DNA from: Conchocele bisecta
Lineage: Eukaryota; Mollusca; Bivalvia; Lucinida; Thyasiridae
DNA length: 64,000 nucleotides
Direction: 5' to 3'
Assembly (NCBI GenBank): GCA_029237695.1
Contig: CM055274.1
Span: forward strand, 69,368,828-69,432,827
Positions 57,524 through 64,000 of the stretch are shown one piece after another. The stretch's first letter is position 1; every line of letters starts with the position of its first letter. Below the pieces are notes generated by a model. The model was not told where the DNA came from and searched no databases. It saw only the letters and a program-made list of their open reading frames with translations. The position numbers and the translations under genes are program-made.

Positions 57524-58474
57524 ATATGTTATGGTGGATAACGCTGTGATGCAGCTGGAACCACAAAGCATGTATGCCTATCATACTCTCCTCCGACTGT
57601 TAGTTGTTTAGACCTTATCGTGAGCTCCATACATACCGTAACATTGTTAGTCCAATACCCGCACATATAATTATCAAATGCCTTCGAGACCGGTTCTCAA
57701 CTTATGTCACTTATGAAAATACCGTTCTTTCATCATCCATGAGTTTTAACCCTTTCACCCCTAAGTAACTGGAATGGACACCCCCATGTCATTTTTCAAA
57801 CTATTCCATTACAAGAAGTAGTTTTTAGAAATAAGAAAATATCTGCAAATGGTGCAGTTGCTGCTGAGTTTGCATATTATGAGCCGGCTCATCCGGATCT
57901 ACACTATTTACAACCATTATAATAGAGGTCTGTAGTGTTGAAGGGTTACAAGCATCAGTAACCGACACCAGAAATTGGCAAACATTTACAGGCACATATG
58001 GTGCTTTGTAGTTGTTTCAACTTTCGATGTCATTTCTGAGAAATTGTATTTTTTTTACCTTACAGACCAAAAATTTGCAAACATGGTAGATGCAGATGAG
58101 CCGGCTCGTCTCACCACAATCTACAGCATTTGTCAGTATTGTTCAATTCTAAATTAAAATCTGCATTTTATCATTAATGGAATAGTCCAAAAGTTAGCAT
58201 GGAAAAATCAATGATTGATATTTAGGGGTGAATGTGTTAAATCAATTTCTGCCAAACACTAAAGTGCAATAAGGGAGGTAATTCCAAAGCCATGCACATG
58301 TAAAATCCAATATATATATTGTCCGGCATGAGTTTATCAGACTCGGCTGGGAAACGGTAGGAATTCCTCGGCAAACCTCAGAATTCCTACACGTTTCCGA
58401 GCCTCACCTTGGTGAATGTCTCGCCTTGGTGAATAAGAGTTAGTATGATGGTAGGTCTAGTTTTCGGGGTATTA

Positions 58475-58971
58475 AAGGTAGATGCCCACTCAGTAGGCAC
58501 AACATGTTCTTTATAGGAATTAAATAGGTGACTAATTGTGTCACTATTCCACCAATTCTAAAAATTACGAGTGCCGGCTATACAGATTTAATCATTTAGT
58601 AATATTTATCTTACTATCAGTGACGCGTGGTGGTATCAGGCTATTTTCATATGCAAATATGGCATGTTATTTTTTAATTATTTATACTAATTAATCTGAA
58701 AAAATAATATTTTCGACTGATTATAAAGTATGATCACTGCACATCAAAACATAAATACAGATAATAAATAATAATGTCCGCTAACATTTTAATGAAACAC
58801 AGTTATCGCCCCTGATATCAGTGTGGACTTTACGTCCGATATAAAATGTATAATAATGCCAATCTATACGTGGGGTAATGGTGAATTAATGTTTTTTTGC
58901 CAGAAAATGTCTCCGATGACATCTCTGATATAAAGAACATTTTGTGCCTACTGAGTGGGCATGTACATTTA
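58475..58971. mobile_element. About 500-bp inverted-repeat element
   Basis: The left end AGATGCCCACTCAGTAGGCA and the right end TGCCTACTGAGTGGGCATGT are inverted repeats, continuing inward through AACATGTTCTTTAT / ATAAAGAACATTTT. The AT-rich interior has no coding frame. Confidence 0.75.
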
Positions 58972-59481
58972 ACAAGTTCATCAACTGGCGGTTTTTATAA
59001 AACATAACATATGAGCTAACTTGTCAGTTCAATATAATGGTAAACATTTCTTTCAATGTTTCTTGCCTTCAAAATAAGATTGTTGTTAGATTAAATCGCG
59101 TCAGCGCGTTTAGCAACACAGGAGTCAGTCATCTTGAATCTTGACTTATTGTTGGTGTTTTCGGGGTATGTTCCGGAAGTGTCAATAAATCTGCTAATTC
59201 GTTTTCATTGGCTGTTGATCATCTCGCAGATGAATGAGTCACAGTGAAGGCGAACATTTCTATTGTTTATGATTTTAACAATATTAAAGAGCAGATTAAT
59301 GGCGAACGCAGAAAATCGCAGTAGGTTCGTGAACAAAATGACCTAAATGGCAAAAATTACCAGTATTTAGTCCAAACACTGGATTTGGTGGCATTTTTAA
59401 AGGACTTCAAGTCATGTTATTTTAATCACCTGGCGTAAAGCACATCGCGGCTGCACACATGTCTATAAATTACAAAATATG

Positions 59482-59787
59482 CAGTGCCGTAGCCACGTTG
59501 AGGCGAGGCCATGGCCTCGTCCGTTTTTTCACGATTTTTTTTTTTGATTTTTTTTTTATTCCAATATAGGAAAAATGGGAGTCATAGTATGTGCTCAGAC
59601 TTTGCTGAGAATGCAGGAAATGGCGTTTCAGACCACTTTGATTTCAAAATTTTCAGGGTGGGCATGCCCCCGGACCCGCCTAGCAAACTCGGGCCCTTCG
59701 GGCCCTCCACACTTCCACCCCCAATAATTATCGTCTTCCGCCGCTTATGTTGGCCTCGGCTATTTCGAACCTCTGGCTACGGCACTG
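59482..59787. mobile_element. 306-bp element with CAGTGCCGTAGCCA ends and 5-bp duplication
   Basis: The ends CAGTGCCGTAGCCA and TGGCTACGGCACTG are inverted repeats. ATATG occurs directly on both sides (59477-59481 and 59788-59792), a clean 5-bp target duplication. An open plus-strand frame running through it is a by-product; no conserved protein is recognised. Confidence 0.8.
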
Positions 59788-60177
59788 ATATGTGAATACC
59801 CCGAAATCTCTGACTACCCCGAAAACTGGCGTCTCGACCATACTGATGCACTAGATTCCTGTTATTCAATGTGAAAAACATTTCCTTATATTTTGGTTAC
59901 AACAAGTATCCGTTATTCATTTTTATTTGTTATTGTTATTTTCTTGAACAAAGATAAATATTTACTTATTTCGCTACACTATAGATACACTATAGATAAT
60001 CCCTGTAAACATGAATGCATGAAAGGTGAATTGCATAGTGAGTGTATTCAACAGTCATTTTGAAAAACAGAATTAATTTCCCTAAGATGTTTGTAAATCC
60101 AATAAAGAAACACATGTGTTCACTGTAGGATTTACAGATATCACTGAAACTAAATCCTGCATGTCATAACGGTAGTT

Positions 60178-60420
60178 AACTCTTTGCATGCTAGCGGTGA
60201 AAATATCCGCCAAACGAATTAGGAGTATATGTTTTATTTCTCTCTATAAATATGTCTTGACATTTCATTAGAATTGAGTCCTCAGGACTCAATTCTAATG
60301 AAATTCCAAGACAGATTCATGATAGTTACGGGGAGAAATACAAGTAAATATGATGAATTTTTGTCCGATAGTTTTGAACTATTTATAGCCCACATGTTTC
60401 CCAGCATGCAAAGAGCTATT
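60178..60420. mobile_element. Palindromic MITE, uninterrupted copy (reverse)
   Basis: TAACTCTTTGCATGCTAGCG to CAGCATGCAAAGAGCTA, with the centre GAGTCCTCAGGACTC. It is the uninterrupted relative of the copy at 12178-12990 and confirms the mariner-type insertion site there. Confidence 0.75.
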
Positions 60421-60716
60421 TTTTTAAAATATTCTCGGATGTTGTTGCAAAGGTTGTCACCCATGACCTGTCACCCTCATCCTTCACCATTAGCGGCTGA
60501 CACAACACAATGGAACCATGGACGTTTTTCATTGTAACTCCTGACTATAGTGACTTGAGTAACTCGAGTATCACTCGAGTTCCGTAATCAAGTATCTCCA
60601 TGCCGTGTGGCGGGTTACTAGAGTTGAATCTCAAAAATCAAATATTAAATATTTACATAAAACTAGAATAACCTGATCTGGTGGCCATTCCTCACCACAC
60701 CAGGGTCGCTGAGCCT

Positions 60717-61740
60717 TAATAGGCCCTGGGATTACCCGCATAAAATAGGGTTTTTAGTACCATCACTGCGCACCAAAGATTTTTGTTACCAATGTGACCA
60801 AACATGTATACTCTATATATTTCCACATGATAGACCTCCAGAAGTATTAGCTTAAGCCTAGTAATTTGCATAAACAAGATGGCCGCCAATGAAAAGGTAC
60901 TTTACTACATGTAGGGAAATGTCGTCTTGTTGAAGCAGTTTTAAAAGCACAAATACCAATCAACTTCAGGCATTTAATACTTCATAGAGGACTAAATGTT
61001 TATCAATCCATTTTATTAGGAATATGATGTACAGAAAGCAACATGGCTGCCATTTTACACAAATTCTATTAATTATTTAAAGAAACAGGCATGCATGAGC
61101 AATTGAGTGTTGACACCACACACATATATGAAACTAACATAGTCCCAAGGTGTTTAGCATATTGGTATTAATAATAATACGCAACAAAAACGTAACATTC
61201 GTGGTATAAAGGTGTTATATTGCAAAAACAATATGGCCGACCTTATGAAATACATATCCAGTTTCTGAGATGTTTATATGCAACGTCGTTGTTTCAGCAG
61301 TCACAGCATAGGTAATGCAAACACAATTCTCATATATGATAAATGGCATGTTATACAATGCTTATAAACCAAATTCATGATAAAAAGAGAAGTGTGTAAA
61401 TCCAAAATGGCCACCATTTTATTTGAATTTCGTAAACTATATATATAACTTTTATATCAATGTCGGTACATATGTACCACATACCCGTTCAAACTACAAT
61501 GATCACACACATTTTATACACATTCGTTGATCTACAGCTTAATTACTACAAGCAAGAAAAGAATGTACACATATTAATTTGCCATCTTGTTTATGCAAAT
61601 TAGTGAGCTTAAACTACTAATACTTTGAAAAGTATATCATGCAGAAATATATACAGTATACGTGTTTAAACACATTGGCACCAGAAATTTTTGGTGCGCT
61701 CGGATGGTACCGGCAACCCTAACGCGCCCAGGGCCTATAA
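60717..61740. mobile_element. 1-kb inverted-repeat element with ATGGCNGCC motifs
   Basis: Arms of about 165 bp (60717-60886 and 61575-61740) are complementary with gaps: AGGCCCTGGG / CCCAGGGCCT, GTGCGCACCAAAG-like ends, and TTTGCATAAACAAGATGGC / GCCATCTTGTTTATGCAAA. Inside, spaced motifs like AAGATGGCCGCC, AACATGGCTGCCATTTT and AAAATGGCCACCATTTT recur. No transposase frame. Confidence 0.7.
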
Positions 61741-61782
61741 CCCCTAAGCACAATAGGATTAGCAGTAATCTTACTACTCTTT

Positions 61783-61995
61783 AACCCTTAGAATGGGGGA
61801 ACCGAAAATAGTTGTCTGCTGATAATTCATATTTTGTCTTTTCTCTCAGTAAAAACATGGTTTGGCAGCATTTTAGAATCATTTCCATTGGAAATGATTC
61901 TAAAGTGCTGCCAAACCAAGTTTTTGATGAGAAAAATGTAAAAATGGAAAATATTCAGCAGACGACACAAATTAATTCAGCATTGTAAGGGTTAA
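61783..61995. mobile_element. TTTGGCAGCA hairpin MITE, intact copy
   Basis: AACCCTTAGAATG ... GCATTGTAAGGGTTAA ends, with the centre TTTAGAATCATTTCCATTGG / CCAATGGAAATGATTCTAAA. It serves as reference for the split copy at 42482/49208. Confidence 0.85.
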
Positions 61996-63384
61996 TATAA
62001 TGGTACAACCAAATTCAACTACCACATACAAGAAATAACATGCTTCCCATGCTCCCAATCTGCAGCCCACTATTTGAGTTACAATGAAAAACACCCAATG
62101 CAACACAAGAAGTGGTGCAGGCTAACACTAAACACTTAGAAACTAGACATTATGTTTGTAAAATATGGATATGCCCCTTGGCATACATGACTGTAAAAAA
62201 TGGCTAAGTCAATGGCTAAGTGTGTGACAAATGTTCAGGTGATTCAAGTGTCAAAATATTGAAGCAATTCTTCACGTAATATTGAAGATATTACACGTTG
62301 GAGAAACTCTTACAAACTTTTTGACGAAACAAAATGGCTATGTGTTTCAGCATCATTTCGCAGGTGACAAAAGTCAAGGTTGTGTTAATGGTGGCGCGAG
62401 TGTGTGACAATTGTTTAGGTTATTCAAGTATACAAGTATTGAAGCAATCCTTTGCACAATATTGAACATAGCACAAGTTGGAGAAACATGCACTTACAAA
62501 CTTTTTGACGTAACAATATGGCTTAAATGTTTTCAGTGACATTTTGAAGGTGACAAAGGTCAAGGTCATGTTAAAGGTGGCGCGAATGTGTGATAAATGT
62601 TAAGGTGATTCAATTGTCCATGTATCGAGGCAATCCTTCGTATAATATTGAAAATATTACATGTTACAGAAACTCTTACAAACTTTTTGACGTAAATGGG
62701 CATGGACGGACGGATGGACGGACGGACAGACGGACGGATTCATCACAGACATGTAAAGTGTGACTACTCCTAAGGCCATACAAAGACTACTTTGGTTCTC
62801 AGACACAGGGTTTGTGGAATGTGATGCGGCGGGCAGATTTTTTTAAATATATATTATTATGTCCCTGGTCTCGGTAGAGCCGGAGGCATAAATTATAGTG
62901 TTTTGACTGTGTGTGTCTGTGTGTCCGTTTGTCCATCCGTACGTCCATGTGTCCGGCACATTAAGAAGTTCGCCGGACTTTCTCAATTCTGTCATAGATT
63001 CTATATTCCTTGAGGGATTACTTAAATAGTTTAACACAGTATACCTGTGGACAAATGCCATACACCCATGCTGCTTTTAATATGACCTTGACAACTTTGA
63101 ACTTTTTCACACATTGATAAGTTTGCCAGACTTTCTCAATTCTATCATAACTTCTATATCCCTTTGTGGATGTCTTTAATGTTTCAATAAATCAAACAAA
63201 TGCCACACATCACTGCTGCTCATAATATGACCTTGACCTTTTGAACTTCACAACTTTTAACTTTTTCACACATTAAGAAGTTCTCAATTCTGTCATAACT
63301 TCTATATTCCTTGAATGATTACTTTAATAGTTCAAGTTCAATACATCATACTTGTGGACAAATACCACACATCCATGCTGTCCT

Positions 63385-63622
63385 TAACCCTTAGAATGCG
63401 GGAACCGAAAATAGTCATCTGCTGATAATTCATATTTTGTTTTTTCTCTCAGTAAAAACATGGTTTGGCAGCATTTTAGAATCATTTCCATTGGAAATGA
63501 TTCTATTTTAGAATCATTTCCATTGGAAATGATTCTAAAGTGCTGCCAAACCAAGTTTTTGATGAGAAAAATAAAAAATATTCAGCAGATGACACAAATT
63601 AATTCAGCATTGTAAGGGTTAA
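63385..63622. mobile_element. TTTGGCAGCA hairpin MITE with doubled centre
   Basis: As the copy at 61783, but the central ATTTTAGAATCATTTCCATT hairpin is present twice in direct order, adding 31 bp (63475-63536). Confidence 0.85.
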
Positions 63623-64000
63623 TATAGCAATGACCTTTTGGCCTTCACAACTTTGAACTTTTTCACGCTTTATGAAGTTTGTAGGAGTTTCTCAATTCTG
63701 TCATAACTTCTATATTCCTTGAAGGATTACTTTAATAGTTCAATACATCATACTTGTGGACAAATGCCACACATCCATGCTGCCTTTACTATGACCTTGA
63801 CCTTTTGACCATGACAACTTTTAACTTTTTCACACATCAATAAGTTTGCCAGATTTTCTCAATTCTGTCATAACTTCTATACCCCTTGATTGATTTCTTT
63901 AATGTTTCAATACATCATACCTGTGGACACATCTCTGCTGCCTGTAATATGACCTTGACATTCACAACTTTTTCACATTAAAACGTTTGCCGGAGTTTCT

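Larger units (their letters stand above)
53828..64000 (-). other. Upstream intron sequence (gene continues beyond window)
   Basis: 10.2 kb on the 5' side of exon a. I looked on the minus strand for a frame ending in phase 0 at a GT donor with FERM-like sequence and found none, so the preceding exon is probably beyond 64,000. Most of the stretch is made of inverted-repeat elements (listed). 53.95-54.02, 59.0-59.45 and 59.85-60.15 kb show nothing recognisable. 62.0-64.0 kb is built of diverged tandem repeats of 150-190 bp with GACCTTGACC and GAAACTCTTACAAAC or TTCTCAATTCTGTCATA segments, interrupted by two hairpin MITEs. Confidence 0.5.

Noticed and set aside
62843..63061. Minus-strand frame with NGHTDTHSQNTI
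   Set aside because: Lies over the simple, tandem GACCTTGACC and TTCTCAATTCTGTCATA repeats; the peptide is a known kind of repeat artefact.
54000..64000. Earlier FERM or PDZ exon of the gene
   Set aside because: I found no minus-strand frame with a phase-0 donor and FERM- or PDZ-like residues. Small exons could still be missed by eye.

Overview
This is animal nuclear DNA: AT-rich, mostly intron, crowded with short inverted-repeat transposons. The repeats (palindromic MITEs with GGGCCCGTTTCAC ends, hairpins that translate to ADPDETARHEPSH-like peptides, repeats carrying TGACCTTGACCTTG) are of a kind I associate with bivalve mollusc genomes. That assignment rests on recall, not on a search, and I do not name a species.

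One host gene is supported, on the minus strand, and it is partial at both ends. Six certain exons, one candidate exon and one edge exon run from 53,827 down to position 1: 53827-53692, 51998-51790, 50850-50235, 38325-38125, 36536(or 36554)-36380, 34065-32544, possibly 11740-11333, and 119-1. Every junction has GT/AG sites and all reading-frame phases agree across all introns. The first exon ends a FERM domain. The junction of the fourth and fifth exons gives DIIDLT-LPP, a motif I know from vertebrate FRMPD4. I therefore call it an FRMPD1/3/4-type FERM and PDZ scaffold gene. The upstream PDZ and most of the FERM domain would lie beyond 64 kb, and the C-terminal end lies before position 1.

Layout. 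1-32.5 kb: very long intron(s) holding MITEs, a candidate tandem-repeat exon at 11.3-11.7 kb, a Tc1/mariner-like insertion at 12.4-12.9 kb, a tRNA-headed repeat at 15.5-17.1 kb, a 2.5-kb satellite of about 79 copies of 32 bp at 19.9-22.4 kb and a pogo-like element at 27.7-28.6 kb. 32.5-38.3 kb: three exons, with a 1.4-kb TA-flanked inverted-repeat element between two of them. 38.3-50.2 kb: an 11.9-kb intron with a second copy of the tRNA-headed repeat and a decayed DIRS-like tyrosine-recombinase retrotransposon (42.6-49.2 kb) inserted into the centre of a hairpin MITE. 50.2-53.8 kb: three exons. 53.8-64 kb: intron sequence upstream, again full of inverted-repeat elements.

I found no operon, CRISPR array, functional RNA gene or new multi-gene system. 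The most interesting points are the phase-compatible repeat exon, the DIRS element with satellite growth inside its own coding region, insertions that can be dated relative to each other, and a GTCTC/GAGAC hairpin centre shared by several otherwise different MITE families.
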